Shown: piece by piece, positions 42,547-52,100 of the stretch
How the letters are laid out: the number at the start of each line of letters is the position of its first letter
How positions within the stretch are numbered: position 1 is the first letter of the stretch
Origin: Mycoplasma sp. CAG:877
Lineage (GTDB): Bacteria > Bacillota_I > Bacilli_A > RF39 > UBA660
Assembly: GCA_000433455.1 (NCBI GenBank)
Contig: HF992500.1
Coordinates: 27,906 to 91,905 of the forward strand
Length of the DNA stretch: 64,000 nt
Reading direction: 5' to 3'
The notes under the pieces: model-generated
The model's input: only the letters and a program-made list of their open reading frames with translations
Told to the model about the DNA's origin: nothing
Database searches by the model: none
Program-made: the position numbers and the translations under genes

Positions 42547-43173
42547 TTACTTTAATTCTACTAAGTATAATTTTTTATCTTGATTAACAAATATTAGTGT
42601 TGCTTCATTTTGGTAATTGGCAAACTCACTATCTGTATAATCCCATTTTACTTTTACTTCATATGCATTTTCATCGATAGTATTATTATAAGTAAATGTT
42701 GTCTTTTCTACACTTTCTACTTCTACTGTATTTACTTCTGGTAGATTTTGTTTTCTATTATTATAAATATTACTTTCTACATATTTATAAAAAGTATTTT
42801 CAGCATTTTCTAGAAAGTTATTTAAGATATCTGGTTGAACTATATCTACTCCACCAACATCTGTTTTAGCTGTTTTATCTGATAGTGAATAGAAGTCTAC
42901 TATGAACATTTCAGCTAGTTTAGATGCATATGCTTCATAATCTACTTTATCACTTTCAAGGATTTTTGCTAAGTCTTTAAATAGTTCTTGATACTTTTTA
43001 CTTTTATTATCCTTTAAGACATAACCATAGTCTTTTATTTCTTTTAGGACTTTAGCTTCTTTTATTACTGGTTTACTAAAAAATGTTTTATAAGTAAATA
43101 TTCCTGCTACTGCAACTACTAATATTACTATTATGGCGATAAGGGTTATTTTTACTTTCTTTTTTAATTTCAT
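42547..43173 (-). CDS. Membrane-anchored protein of unknown function next to LTA synthase
   Basis: A 208-residue protein. A basic start and one membrane helix (about 8-27) lead into an extracytoplasmic domain with an alpha-helical first part (about 40-130) and a beta-rich end (about 150-208, ending EATLIFVNQDKKLYLVELK). The general form resembles NTF2-like or DUF4878-type external domains, but no family is recognised. It lies one base behind the LTA synthase and is probably made with it. A supporting role in polymer synthesis is possible but rests on position only. Confidence 0.7.
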   Translation of the reverse strand: MKLKKKVKITLIAIIVILVVAVAGIFTYKTFFSKPVIKEAKVLKEIKDYGYVLKDNKSKKYQELFKDLAKILESDKVDYEAYASKLAEMFIVDFYSLSDKTAKTDVGGVDIVQPDILNNFLENAENTFYKYVESNIYNNRKQNLPEVNTVEVESVEKTTFTYNNTIDENAYEVKVKWDYTDSEFANYQNEATLIFVNQDKKLYLVELK

Positions 43174-43174
43174 A

Positions 43175-45262
43175 TTAACTTCCTTTCTCTACTTGTTCTA
43201 TTGTAACTTTGTTTTCTTCATTTTTTTCTAATAAATTGAAGACAATTATGTCATTTGAAACATCTAGTAAGTTATTAGTGTATTCAGTATTTTTCTTTAT
43301 TTCTTCTTCACTTATAGCTTCACCATTTAATGATAAGTACTCTACTTTTTGACTATTGTAATAAGCTTTATTTGTTACCCAGTTACCATTAGGGAAACAT
43401 ACTATGTTACTACCTATTACATTAAATATATCATGTCCTAGTTGATATTCATTATAGAAACCAAACATATTACCAAGAGTTGGCATAGCATCATACATAC
43501 CCATAACTTCTGTTACTTCCATGTTATACTTTGTTCCAGCCATATCTTTAGTCCAAATTATGAATGGTACTTTTCTACCTAATTCATATTGGTATGAATC
43601 ATATTCTTTATAGTTTGGATCATCTTTACTTAGAATAGAATTTGTTTCTTTATCATAGTTATATAATAAGTCATAATCTTTTCTTGGAAGTCTTGCATCA
43701 TGATCACCATATAATACTACTACTGTATTATCTAATAGACCATTAGCATCTAGGTCTTCAAATAATTGACCTAGAGCACTATCAGCATAATGAACTGATT
43801 TAAAGTAATTTCCTAGTTTTGTTCCTTCCATATATGGATGAACTACCTCTCCTGTTGTACCATCTTCATTAGTAATTATTTCTTTCATGTCAACGGCAAA
43901 CTCACCATACTTTTCAGTATCTGAGAATGGTGTATGGTTAGTTAACATTATCATTAGACCATACCAGTTATCATACTTTTCATTTATCTTTACTAGTTTT
44001 GGAATTGATTGTTTAAAGAATTCTTTGTCTGATAGTCCTAAACCAATAGTAGTTTCTGGAGTTACAGTATAATCTTTTTTACTATAGAATCTTTGATAAC
44101 CTAGACTATTATGCATAGCACGACGATTCCAGAAGTCTGCATTATTGGCATGCATACTAAATGTGTAATAGCCTTGTTCACTTAATAATTTTGGAATAGA
44201 ATTATAAGTTCTGTCAGAGTATGAAACAAATGCTGTACCAGACTTAGTTGGCATTAGAGATGTAGAGAAAGTTAATTCTGTATCACTACTTGTACCAACA
44301 CTAACTTGTGAGAAATAATTTGAAAAATACATTCCTTCACTAGCTAGTTTGTTTAAGTTTGGACTTACCTCTTCACCATTAAATTCTAGACCTATTACAT
44401 TATTTTGCATACTTTCAGCATGAATTACTAAAATATTTTTATTTTTAAATATACCAGTATATTCATTAGTTTTAGGTGTTTCTCTATTAGCAAAGTAATC
44501 ATTAAATGTTTTCTTAGCTTTATCATAACCAAACATTGAATTTAATTTTGGTTGAAGTGATGTTACTAAGTCGTTACTTTGATAAATATAAATACCAAAT
44601 CTTGTAACTATATATTCTTTATTCCATTGTTTTACAAATCTTGAAACATCTAGAGATGTTAGAGTTACAATAAATAGACCTAATATTGCTGATCCTGAAA
44701 TTAAAGTCCCAGTCATTTTCTTTTTACGGGTTGACTTTGACTCAATCTTTTTATAGTAGTTTTTCTTTTTTAGTTTAACATGGACAAAAATTAAAACAAG
44801 TGGTCCAATAACGTATACTAAGTCTTTTAACTGTAAAACATTTTCTACAACTGCATCTCCTACATCACCAATATATTGTGTTAGTGATAACATTGATACT
44901 GATGCAAAAGATGAATAGAATGTATAATATACAGAGTTAATCATACATATAGCACTTAGGAATATATCCATTATTAGGTAATATGTAAACCTATTTTTAG
45001 GATGGCATAAGTAACCAAATGAACCTAAAATTACTATTACAGCTAAGTCTCCCATAATAGCTTTTATTGACAAATAATTAGCCATTGAATGAATACAGAA
45101 GAATCTTAACATAGTAGCATTTACTAAACAAGTTATTACATATACTAAGAATAATTGATTGTTCTTTATATATTCCCTAATAATATGATTTTCCTTGGCT
45201 TTAGTTATTGAGTTTTTTACTTTTTTCATTGTATTTTTTAATCTAAATTTAATTCTCTTCAT
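43175..45262 (-). CDS. Lipoteichoic acid synthase family sulfatase
   Basis: A 695-residue enzyme that moves glycerol phosphate from phosphatidylglycerol to a growing lipoteichoic acid. Five membrane helices (about 38-230) precede the external sulfatase-type domain. ILVIHAESMQN holds metal-binding Glu283, and VGTSSDTEL holds the nucleophile Thr324. VVLYGDHDAR carries the Asp-His pair, and FSMHANNADFWNR and MLTNHTPF are further family blocks. The diacylglycerol it releases matches the kinase-like gene at 14492. Its promoter is strong (TTGAAA/TGC-TATAAT). The 208-residue gene follows directly in the operon. Confidence 0.93.
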   Translation of the reverse strand: MKRIKFRLKNTMKKVKNSITKAKENHIIREYIKNNQLFLVYVITCLVNATMLRFFCIHSMANYLSIKAIMGDLAVIVILGSFGYLCHPKNRFTYYLIMDIFLSAICMINSVYYTFYSSFASVSMLSLTQYIGDVGDAVVENVLQLKDLVYVIGPLVLIFVHVKLKKKNYYKKIESKSTRKKKMTGTLISGSAILGLFIVTLTSLDVSRFVKQWNKEYIVTRFGIYIYQSNDLVTSLQPKLNSMFGYDKAKKTFNDYFANRETPKTNEYTGIFKNKNILVIHAESMQNNVIGLEFNGEEVSPNLNKLASEGMYFSNYFSQVSVGTSSDTELTFSTSLMPTKSGTAFVSYSDRTYNSIPKLLSEQGYYTFSMHANNADFWNRRAMHNSLGYQRFYSKKDYTVTPETTIGLGLSDKEFFKQSIPKLVKINEKYDNWYGLMIMLTNHTPFSDTEKYGEFAVDMKEIITNEDGTTGEVVHPYMEGTKLGNYFKSVHYADSALGQLFEDLDANGLLDNTVVVLYGDHDARLPRKDYDLLYNYDKETNSILSKDDPNYKEYDSYQYELGRKVPFIIWTKDMAGTKYNMEVTEVMGMYDAMPTLGNMFGFYNEYQLGHDIFNVIGSNIVCFPNGNWVTNKAYYNSQKVEYLSLNGEAISEEEIKKNTEYTNNLLDVSNDIIVFNLLEKNEENKVTIEQVEKGS

Positions 45263-45283
45263 ATTTCAACCTCACTAGTATAT

Positions 45284-45312
45284 ATTATAGCATTATGATT
45301 AGTTTTTTTCAA
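45284..45312 (-). promoter_or_regulatory. Sigma-A promoter of the LTA synthase
   Basis: Minus strand: -35 TTGAAA (45307-45312), 17-base spacer ending TGC, -10 TATAAT (45284-45289). It has both a -35 box and an extended -10. Confidence 0.85.
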
Positions 45313-45361
45313 TCTATGTAATTATATTAGGCAACAGAGTTGATATTTTTGTATTAAAGAA

Positions 45362-45389
45362 GAAAAAGTACTGTTTTTTAGTCAGTACT
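45362..45389 (-). terminator. Terminator of the YihY gene
   Basis: Stem AGTACTG/CAGTACT (45383-45389 with 45367-45373) and TTTTTC on the minus strand. It overlaps the last codons. Confidence 0.8.
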
Positions 45390-46214
45390 CTCTTTTAAAT
45401 AATTTTTTTCATTTTGATAACTACCAGCATTTATTACTAATCCTAAGACAAATATATAAGATAGCATATATACCCATAGTAATAAAATTATAATATTAGA
45501 AATACTTCCATAAAAAATATCATATTTAGTAAATGTATCTAGGTAAAATGAATATATTTCTGAACATAATATCCAACTTATTGTAGTAAAGATAGAACCT
45601 TTAGTAGTAGTTCTACTTCCTATCTCTTCATCTGGTGCTATTACGTATATTAGTTTAATATTAAAATAAATTATAATGATACTTATTGGATACTTTAATA
45701 GCTTGTATATTCTATATAATAGTTCTACTGTTACAGAATTATCAAATGATGTACGTAATAAATTAAATATACTATCTCCAAATACTGGTATTACTAGTAA
45801 GAAGAACATTACTTCTACTAGGATTAGAGTCATTAGAATAGCTTTTACTCGACGACTTATAACATCTTTTGGTTTTATTTTATATATTTCATTTGACGCT
45901 ACTATGATTGAATGAGTACCATTTGATGCTAGAAGGAAAGCTGAGAAAAAGAATACTCCTATGTTAAAGCTTAAACCTTTACCAGAGATTATTCCTTTGA
46001 TAAAGTCTTCTACTCCTGAAGGAATAGAAATATTTAGCGCATTTTTTACTATTTCTAAAGAAATAGAAAATTTAGTTGCTAGAGCTCCTAGAAGAGCTAC
46101 TATTGGAATAAGGGATAAGACAAAGAAAAAAGCGAGATTTCCAGGTAAAATTCTCATCTCAGGCTTTTTAATTAAATTAATTACTTTCCTTAAGAAACCT
46201 TTTGCTCGCTCCAT
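45378..46214 (-). CDS. YihY/BrkB family membrane protein
   Basis: A 278-residue inner-membrane protein with six helices. The family blocks are LPGNLAFFFVLSLIPIVALL near residue 25, a pair of middle helices, and YIVAPDEEIGSRTTTKGSIFTTISWIL, then YGSISNIIILLLWVYMLSYIFVLG near the end. The family was once called ribonuclease BN, which is not supported; its true role is unclear, perhaps transport. The ATG at 46212-46214 is used, with GAGG 9 bases upstream. It is the last gene of the operon with the GGDEF protein (13 bases away). Confidence 0.9.
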   Translation of the reverse strand: MERAKGFLRKVINLIKKPEMRILPGNLAFFFVLSLIPIVALLGALATKFSISLEIVKNALNISIPSGVEDFIKGIISGKGLSFNIGVFFFSAFLLASNGTHSIIVASNEIYKIKPKDVISRRVKAILMTLILVEVMFFLLVIPVFGDSIFNLLRTSFDNSVTVELLYRIYKLLKYPISIIIIYFNIKLIYVIAPDEEIGSRTTTKGSIFTTISWILCSEIYSFYLDTFTKYDIFYGSISNIIILLLWVYMLSYIFVLGLVINAGSYQNEKNYLKESTD

Positions 46215-46227
46215 TCTTATCAACCTC

Positions 46228-48270
46228 TTATTTTAAATCTTCTTTATTTGCTATCATTTGGATTGTTGCTTCATTTATAGCGTCATCTAGAGTTTTGATT
46301 TTATCTAGAATCATACTATAACCTACTGCTCCACCAAATTCATGTGGTAAACCTTTCATTTCTTTAGCAATTTTCTTAGTATAAGTTTCTACTTGTCTTT
46401 CACTATAACCAACTAAGTAAATTAAGAATTCATTACCATCGGTACGCATGATTTCGCTGTTTTCTAATTGAGTATTTACTAAAATTCCTGCGGCTTTTAT
46501 GATTAATTGGTCTCCTTCTTCATGACCAAAATTATCATTAACATATTTTACATTATTTAAATCTACCATTACTATTGCTTGTGGGAATACATTACATTCT
46601 TCCCATTCAGGCATTTTAGCATTTAAGTAGTTTCTATTCTTTAATGATGTAAGCATATCAGTATATTTGTGTCTTTCACTTGTCTTTACTTTCTTTACTT
46701 TTCTCTTTTTCTTTAGAATTAAGTAAGCAACTAAAAGTACTGCTAGTGGAATAAAGACAATTGCTAAAACTATAGTGTATACTTGTTGGAATGTTGAACC
46801 TTCTAGAATTGAAGCATGTAAGTTTTCAATTCCAGCATTTCTGTAATTATAATATGAATTAGTATTAATAATGTAATTAAATAAGTCATAGAAGGCTTCA
46901 TTATTCTTTTTAACCATGAATTTATAATCATTTAACATATTATCTAAATATAATAAGTTAAAGTCTTTAAACTTAGTTGTTTGATAATTATTATAAATTT
47001 CTCTATCTAAAACTATTAGTTTATTACCAGCATTCTTTAATAATTTATCAATAGTGTCGTAACCTTTTATATTAGCACGTGAATTAGTTGAGAAATAGTT
47101 ATATAGTGAATCTTCTTTTAACATAACTAAGTCTTGACCTTTTAGACTTTCAAATGAGTTAACAATATGATTATCTTTTTGGTATCCTAATACAACGTAT
47201 TGTTCTATAAATGTTGATAAGGTTGCATAGTATTTATCGTTGTTGTAGTTATAATAATCAAAGTAAACATCTATTTCACCTTTATCAATAGCTTTTTGTA
47301 ATTCTTCTTTTGTTTTATATTCTTTATACTTAAAGTTAATATCAGCTAAACGAGCAATACGTTCGATGTATTCTCCAGCTATACCAGCTAATTTTCCATT
47401 TACTAATACTTCATATGGAGTATTAGAAACAAAACCATAAGTATAGTTTTTAGATATTAGGGAAGATTTTTCTTTAGCACTTAGATTATTCTTTAATAAG
47501 TAATAGTCTAAGTAAGCTTTATTATATTCTTTTGTGTAGGCAGTTAAACGCCATTTGTTATAATACTTTGTTACAATTTTGTTTAGTTCTTTATTATCAT
47601 CACTTAGAGTTAGAACTATTTGTTTTTTCATCTCTGTTAAGTAATAATTAATGAAGTACTTGTCTTTTTCAATTGTATAATCTAAGTACATAATGTTTGG
47701 TACTACTATCATATTTACTTCATCATTATCTAAAGCTGTATATAAGCTTGTAATATCTTTATAAGATTTATATGATAAGTTGTTTCCACCTTTTAAGTAG
47801 TAACTTATTTCATCGGCGTCTTCTTCAAAAACTCCAAAGATAGTATTACGCATATCTTTAGTACTATTAATTCTTTCGTATGTTTTTCCAACTACAATAT
47901 AATTATCATTAAATAAGAATAAGTTATTTTCTTTTAAAGTTGCATCATTATTTAATATTTCAATGCGATAACTATTAGTTGAAGGTGTAGATGCTTTTAA
48001 GTATGGAATTTTATTGAATTCAATACCAACATTTTTTTGGAAGTCATCTAAGAAGTTAAAAACTACTCCTTCACCATTCATTCCATATAATGGATAGTCA
48101 TTTACTACTTCAAAATCATAAGTTTTATCTTTATTTTTTTGAACCCATCTTTTCTCAGATACAGTTAGAGTTGTAGTTTTATCTTCTTTATTATAATGAC
48201 GATAAACTACAACAAATAGAAAACTTGCGATTAGAAGTGGAATTAGAATTATTAAAAATTTCTTTTTCAT
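46228..48270 (-). CDS. Periplasmic-binding sensor with degenerate GGDEF domain
   Basis: A 680-residue signalling protein. One N-terminal helix (6-23) is followed by two substrate-binding-protein-like modules (about 45-245 and 265-490; YTYGFVSNTPYEVLVNGKLAGIAGEYIERIA opens the second). A second helix lies at about 500-525, and then a GGDEF-type domain from about 540. That domain keeps YTDMLTSLKNRNYL and VDLNNVKYVNDNFGHEEGD, but the active loop reads RTDGNEF (609-615) instead of RxGGDEF. With Asp for the first Gly and Asn for the metal ligand, ordinary c-di-GMP synthesis is doubtful. It may bind nucleotide as a sensor or make another product. The start overlaps the upstream gene (ATGA), which is probably its partner. 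Confidence 0.88.
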   Translation of the reverse strand: MKKKFLIILIPLLIASFLFVVVYRHYNKEDKTTTLTVSEKRWVQKNKDKTYDFEVVNDYPLYGMNGEGVVFNFLDDFQKNVGIEFNKIPYLKASTPSTNSYRIEILNNDATLKENNLFLFNDNYIVVGKTYERINSTKDMRNTIFGVFEEDADEISYYLKGGNNLSYKSYKDITSLYTALDNDEVNMIVVPNIMYLDYTIEKDKYFINYYLTEMKKQIVLTLSDDNKELNKIVTKYYNKWRLTAYTKEYNKAYLDYYLLKNNLSAKEKSSLISKNYTYGFVSNTPYEVLVNGKLAGIAGEYIERIARLADINFKYKEYKTKEELQKAIDKGEIDVYFDYYNYNNDKYYATLSTFIEQYVVLGYQKDNHIVNSFESLKGQDLVMLKEDSLYNYFSTNSRANIKGYDTIDKLLKNAGNKLIVLDREIYNNYQTTKFKDFNLLYLDNMLNDYKFMVKKNNEAFYDLFNYIINTNSYYNYRNAGIENLHASILEGSTFQQVYTIVLAIVFIPLAVLLVAYLILKKKRKVKKVKTSERHKYTDMLTSLKNRNYLNAKMPEWEECNVFPQAIVMVDLNNVKYVNDNFGHEEGDQLIIKAAGILVNTQLENSEIMRTDGNEFLIYLVGYSERQVETYTKKIAKEMKGLPHEFGGAVGYSMILDKIKTLDDAINEATIQMIANKEDLK

Positions 48271-48731
48271 TCGGCACTTCCTGTTCTATCTTTTGTCCAT
48301 GTAATACTGTCCTTGCTATGATGACGGTATCCAATAATTGGAAATTCTTCTGATTCTGAATCTTTAGTTATGAATACTTGGAAATCATAGTACTTCTTTT
48401 CTGCATCACTAAATACTTCTAAAGCTTTATCTCCGTAACCTTTAGCTACTTCTAAAGATACATCTGATGAAACTGTAAGTATTATTTCAACAGTTTTTCC
48501 AGAAATACGAGAAGATACTTTAGTAACAGATTCTTCCTTTAATTTATCTTCAATACTTGCTAGTGTTTTATTAGATATTTTTACTTTATCAATACCATCT
48601 AGACGATCTCCATAGATTGCTTTACCTGTATTTGGAAATAAAGCATTTTTTACTGGAATTAATAATATTACAAGTAATAGAAAAATTCCTATCGCTATAA
48701 ACATCTTTTTATTTTTTTCAATATATTTCAT
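48267..48731 (-). CDS. Small membrane-anchored protein, partner of the GGDEF sensor
   Basis: A 154-residue protein. One membrane helix (about 10-27) is followed by an external alpha/beta domain with IDKVKISNKTLASIEDKL, KTVEIILTVSSDVSLEVAKGYG and FQVFITKDSESEEFPIIGYRHH. No family is recognised. The chain ends in Asp/Gly/Ser/Glu. Its stop overlaps the start of the sensor gene by four bases (ATGA), so the two are co-translated, perhaps as an accessory subunit. Confidence 0.72.
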   Translation of the reverse strand: MKYIEKNKKMFIAIGIFLLLVILLIPVKNALFPNTGKAIYGDRLDGIDKVKISNKTLASIEDKLKEESVTKVSSRISGKTVEIILTVSSDVSLEVAKGYGDKALEVFSDAEKKYYDFQVFITKDSESEEFPIIGYRHHSKDSITWTKDRTGSAE

Positions 48732-48753
48732 ATCATCACATCCTAGTATTTTA

Positions 48754-48782
48754 ATTATACATCATATATGTACCTTTTTCAA
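48754..48782 (-). promoter_or_regulatory. Sigma-A promoter of the GGDEF sensor operon
   Basis: Minus strand: -35 TTGAAA (48777-48782), 17-base spacer, -10 TATAAT (48754-48759). Confidence 0.8.
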
Positions 48783-48823
48783 TTAGCAAATTATTGTTAG
48801 GTACTTTGACTTTTACTTAATAA

Positions 48824-50245
48824 TTATTGTAATTCTTCTATAAGTATATTCATGGCTAATTTAGGATTTGCACTACCCTTTGTTTCTTTCATTACTTGAC
48901 CCATTAAGAATTTAATGGCACGGTCATGACCATTTTTGTAGTCAGTAACACTTTCACTATTTTCAGAAACAATCTTTTTAATTATTTCTCTTAGAGCAGT
49001 ATCATCTGTTATATTTTCAATACCTGATTCTTTAATAATTTCAGAGATTGATTTATCTTCTTCTAGAACTTTATCTAAAATATCTTTTAAGTTTTTACTA
49101 GTTAAAGTATTATCAGATATTTTATTTACTAACTCTACCATACGTTCTTTAGTTAGAGTGGTATTTGTAATTGCTTTTTCATTTTTATTTAAGTAAGCGG
49201 AAATATCACCTAAAAGTAAGTTACTAGCGATTTTAAAATCTATATCTTCAGTTAATAGAGTATTAAAATAGTCACTTAATGACTTGTTTTGAACAAGTTT
49301 TTTGGCATTAATTTCAGATACATTCTTTTCTATGTAAAGACTTCTTCTTTCATCAGGTAACATTTCGATAGTGTTTCTTACCTCTTCGATCATGGTATCT
49401 GTTAAATATAAGTATGGAATGTCTGGTTCTGGGAAATAACGATAGTCATTACCAGTTTCCTTAATACGCATTAGGACTGTATCGCCAAGTTTATCATCAT
49501 AACGTCTAGTTTGTTCTTTAAAAGTTTCACCTTTTTCTAATAGTTCAGTTTGGCGGATAATTTCTTTTTCAATACTTATACCAACATTAGAAATTGAACC
49601 AATATTTTTGATTTCACATTTAGTTCCGAATGGATCTGTTTCATTTTTTCTAATTGATACGTTGGCATCACAACGCATTGAACCTTCTTCCATTTTACAA
49701 TCACTTATATCAGTATAGAATAGTAGTTCTTTTAGTTTTTCTAGATATAGTTTGGCTTCAGTACTACTACTGATACATGGTTTAGTTACTATTTCAATTA
49801 GTGGAACTCCGGCTCTATTGAAGTCTAGAAGAGTTTTGTCACCTCGATGAGTACTCTTACAAGTATCTTCTTCAATATGCATTTCTTCTATTTCAATTTT
49901 CTTTTTTGTTCCATCGACTTCTATTTCTACATAACCGTCATAACCAATTGGAGTTCTAGCTTGAGTAATTTGGAAGTTTTTAGGATTGTCTGGATAGAAG
50001 TAATTTTTTCTATCAAAGTGCATTTCTTTTCTTATTTTACAATTTAAAACACAAGCTGCTTTTATAGCTAGATTTACGACTTCTTTATTTAATGTTGGTA
50101 ATGTACCTGGATAACCTAAGTCAACTACATTAGTCAAAGAATTAGCCATTTGACCATATCCGTTTAGGGAGTTTGAAAATATTTTAGTATTTGTCTTTAA
50201 TTCTACATGGACTTCGATACCAATTGTTGGAATGTAATTAGTCAT
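48824..50245 (-). CDS. gatB: Asp-tRNA(Asn)/Glu-tRNA(Gln) amidotransferase subunit B
   Basis: A 473-residue cytoplasmic enzyme. The start is the ATG at 50243-50245, with GGAGGTG 6 bases before it inside the end of gatA. IGIEVHVELKTNTKIFS opens the domain that activates Glu/Asp on tRNA. MHFDRKNYFYPDNPKNFQITQ and GVPLIEIVTKPCISS follow, then MRCDANVSIR. The C-terminal GatB/YqeY tail ends KFLMGQVMKETKGSANP. It works with GatA and GatC to amidate misacylated Glu-tRNA(Gln) or Asp-tRNA(Asn). It is the last gene of gatCAB; no clear terminator follows. Confidence 0.97.
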   Translation of the reverse strand: MTNYIPTIGIEVHVELKTNTKIFSNSLNGYGQMANSLTNVVDLGYPGTLPTLNKEVVNLAIKAACVLNCKIRKEMHFDRKNYFYPDNPKNFQITQARTPIGYDGYVEIEVDGTKKKIEIEEMHIEEDTCKSTHRGDKTLLDFNRAGVPLIEIVTKPCISSSTEAKLYLEKLKELLFYTDISDCKMEEGSMRCDANVSIRKNETDPFGTKCEIKNIGSISNVGISIEKEIIRQTELLEKGETFKEQTRRYDDKLGDTVLMRIKETGNDYRYFPEPDIPYLYLTDTMIEEVRNTIEMLPDERRSLYIEKNVSEINAKKLVQNKSLSDYFNTLLTEDIDFKIASNLLLGDISAYLNKNEKAITNTTLTKERMVELVNKISDNTLTSKNLKDILDKVLEEDKSISEIIKESGIENITDDTALREIIKKIVSENSESVTDYKNGHDRAIKFLMGQVMKETKGSANPKLAMNILIEELQ

Positions 50246-51695
50246 GTTTTTCACCTCCATTAGGATTTAAGTCTAAATTTAGTTCTTTTTCTACGAAACT
50301 AGCTAGTTGATACATCTTTGCTTCTTCAAATGGAGCACCAATTATTTGCATACCGATTGGTAAGTTTTCGCTGTTAAAGCCAATTGGGATACTCATACCT
50401 GGAAGTCCGGCCATATTTACTGGTATAGTTAGGACATCATCCATAAATGATTTTATAGCATCATCTAGACCTTTATCTAGTTCATAAGCAACTGTTGTGT
50501 TGTTTGGGCCAATGACTAAGTCGTAGTTTTTAAATGTTTCTAAGAAACTCTTACGCATATCATCTCTTATTTCTAGGGCTTTGTTGTAATATAGTTTAGC
50601 ATTTTTACCAGATAATAAATAACTACCAATCATGATACGTCTTTTTACTTCGTCACCAAAACCAATTTTTCTAGTTTTTAGATATAAGTCTTCGATATCT
50701 TTAGGATTTTCATAACTGTAACCGTAACGAATACCGTCAAATCTGGCTAAGTTAGAACTAGCCTCACCCATAGCAATAATTTGATATAGGGGAACGGCTT
50801 TATCGATATAATTTATATCAACATAGTCGATTGTACAGTTATGTTTCTTTAGTATTTCGATTACTTCATTTAATTTATCTTTTATTTCTTTATCAATAGC
50901 ATTACTTACATAGAAGTTTGGAATTGCTATTTTCATGCCATCTATTTTTTCGCCAATTAGTCTTGTAAAATCTTCATTAGTTTCAACAGATGTTAAGTCT
51001 TTTTCACTTTTTCCACAGATTGTGTTTAAAAGTACTGCATTTTCATAAACATTTTTAGTCATAGGACCGATTTGATCTAGACTTGAGCCGAAAGCAATTA
51101 GTCCATAACGTGATACACGACCATAAGTTGGCTTTAGTCCTACTATGCCACAGAAAGAGGCTGGTTGTCTAATAGAACCACCTGTATCTGTTCCTAAGGC
51201 AAAAGGTATAATTCGCTTACTTACAGCAGCAGCACTTCCTCCAGATGATCCACCTGGTACTCTTGTTTCATTCCAAGGATTTTTTACTGGTCCAAAGAAA
51301 GATGTTCTATTAGATGAACCCATGGCGAACTCGTCCATGTTAGTCTTACCAATAATAATCATATTAGCAGCTTTTATTCTTTCGACAACATCGGCATCAT
51401 AGATTGGGTCAAAATTTTCTAGAATTTTAGAAGCAGCAGTTGTACGTAGTCCTTTAGTTAGAATATTATCTTTTAGAGCTATTGGAATACCAAATGTTAG
51501 AGAATCTACTTCTTTATTTTCTAATTCTTCGGCTTGTTTTAAGGCCTCTTCTTTATTTAGAGTAATAAAGCAGTTTAAGTCTTTGTTACTTTCAATTCTT
51601 TCAAAGGCTTCTTCTACTAAGTCTTTAGGTGTAATCTTTTTTTCTTTTAATAATTTATTAATTTCAATTAATGATAAATCTAAATAATTATGCAC
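50238..51695 (-). CDS. gatA: Asp/Glu-tRNA amidotransferase subunit A
   Basis: A 485-residue amidase. The catalytic Lys is in GIPIALKDNI, and the Ser-rich signature is GGSSGGSAAAVS followed by GTDTGGSIRQPASFCG, which carries the Ser-cisSer-Lys triad. It provides ammonia from glutamine to GatB. It overlaps gatC by 8 bases and gatB by 8 bases, so the three subunits are made together. The length is usual for the family. Confidence 0.97.
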   Translation of the reverse strand: MHNYLDLSLIEINKLLKEKKITPKDLVEEAFERIESNKDLNCFITLNKEEALKQAEELENKEVDSLTFGIPIALKDNILTKGLRTTAASKILENFDPIYDADVVERIKAANMIIIGKTNMDEFAMGSSNRTSFFGPVKNPWNETRVPGGSSGGSAAAVSKRIIPFALGTDTGGSIRQPASFCGIVGLKPTYGRVSRYGLIAFGSSLDQIGPMTKNVYENAVLLNTICGKSEKDLTSVETNEDFTRLIGEKIDGMKIAIPNFYVSNAIDKEIKDKLNEVIEILKKHNCTIDYVDINYIDKAVPLYQIIAMGEASSNLARFDGIRYGYSYENPKDIEDLYLKTRKIGFGDEVKRRIMIGSYLLSGKNAKLYYNKALEIRDDMRKSFLETFKNYDLVIGPNNTTVAYELDKGLDDAIKSFMDDVLTIPVNMAGLPGMSIPIGFNSENLPIGMQIIGAPFEEAKMYQLASFVEKELNLDLNPNGGEKHD

Positions 51696-52002
51696 TCATA
51701 CCACCCTTTTCACTTATTACTACTGGAACAGAAATATAGTTTCCACTATGACGAGGAGCATTTTTTAGAACCTCTTTAGGATTTAGCATTTCTCCAGCTA
51801 CATCATCACGTAAAACACATTTATTTTCAGTTGGACAAATTAACATATCTTCGTCGTATACTTTTACTTCATTTATTTTTTCTATTTCATTTAAAAGTTT
51901 TTTTAATTTTACTTGATACATGGCTATTTCTTCTTCATCTATTTCAATTCTGGCTAGATGAGCAACATGTAAGACTTCTTCTCTTGATAATTTATCTTCC
52001 AT
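51688..52002 (-). CDS. gatC: Asp/Glu-tRNA amidotransferase subunit C
   Basis: A 104-residue stabilising subunit wrapped around GatA and GatB. LSREEVLHVAHLARIEI and a final ENKCVLRDDVAGEMLNPKEVLKNAP..GNYISVPVV block are typical of GatC. It is the first gene of gatCAB. AAAGGAGG stands 9 bases before the ATG, and a full promoter lies further upstream. Confidence 0.95.
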   Translation of the reverse strand: MEDKLSREEVLHVAHLARIEIDEEEIAMYQVKLKKLLNEIEKINEVKVYDEDMLICPTENKCVLRDDVAGEMLNPKEVLKNAPRHSGNYISVPVVISEKGGMSA

Positions 52003-52028
52003 ACAGAAAGACCTCCTTTAACTTTATT

Positions 52029-52057
52029 ATTATATCATGGATATTTTAAGATGTAAA
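52029..52057 (-). promoter_or_regulatory. Sigma-A promoter of gatCAB
   Basis: Minus strand: -35 TTTACA (52052-52057), 17-base spacer, -10 TATAAT (52029-52034). No T-box leader is visible in the short gap to gatC. Confidence 0.75.
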
Positions 52058-52069
52058 TTTTTAGTAAGT

Positions 52070-52098
52070 AAGAAAAACAAATGCTACTGGAGCACTTG
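52070..52098 (-). terminator. Terminator of the OB-fold membrane protein gene
   Basis: Stem CAAGTGCT/AGCATTTG (8 bp with one G-U, 52091-52098 with 52078-52085) followed by TTTTTC on the minus strand. Confidence 0.75.
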
Positions 52099-52100
52099 TA

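Noticed and set aside
52003..52028. T-box or other riboswitch before gatCAB
   Set aside because: Promoter and ribosome site are only about 20-30 bases from the start, so there is no room for a leader structure.
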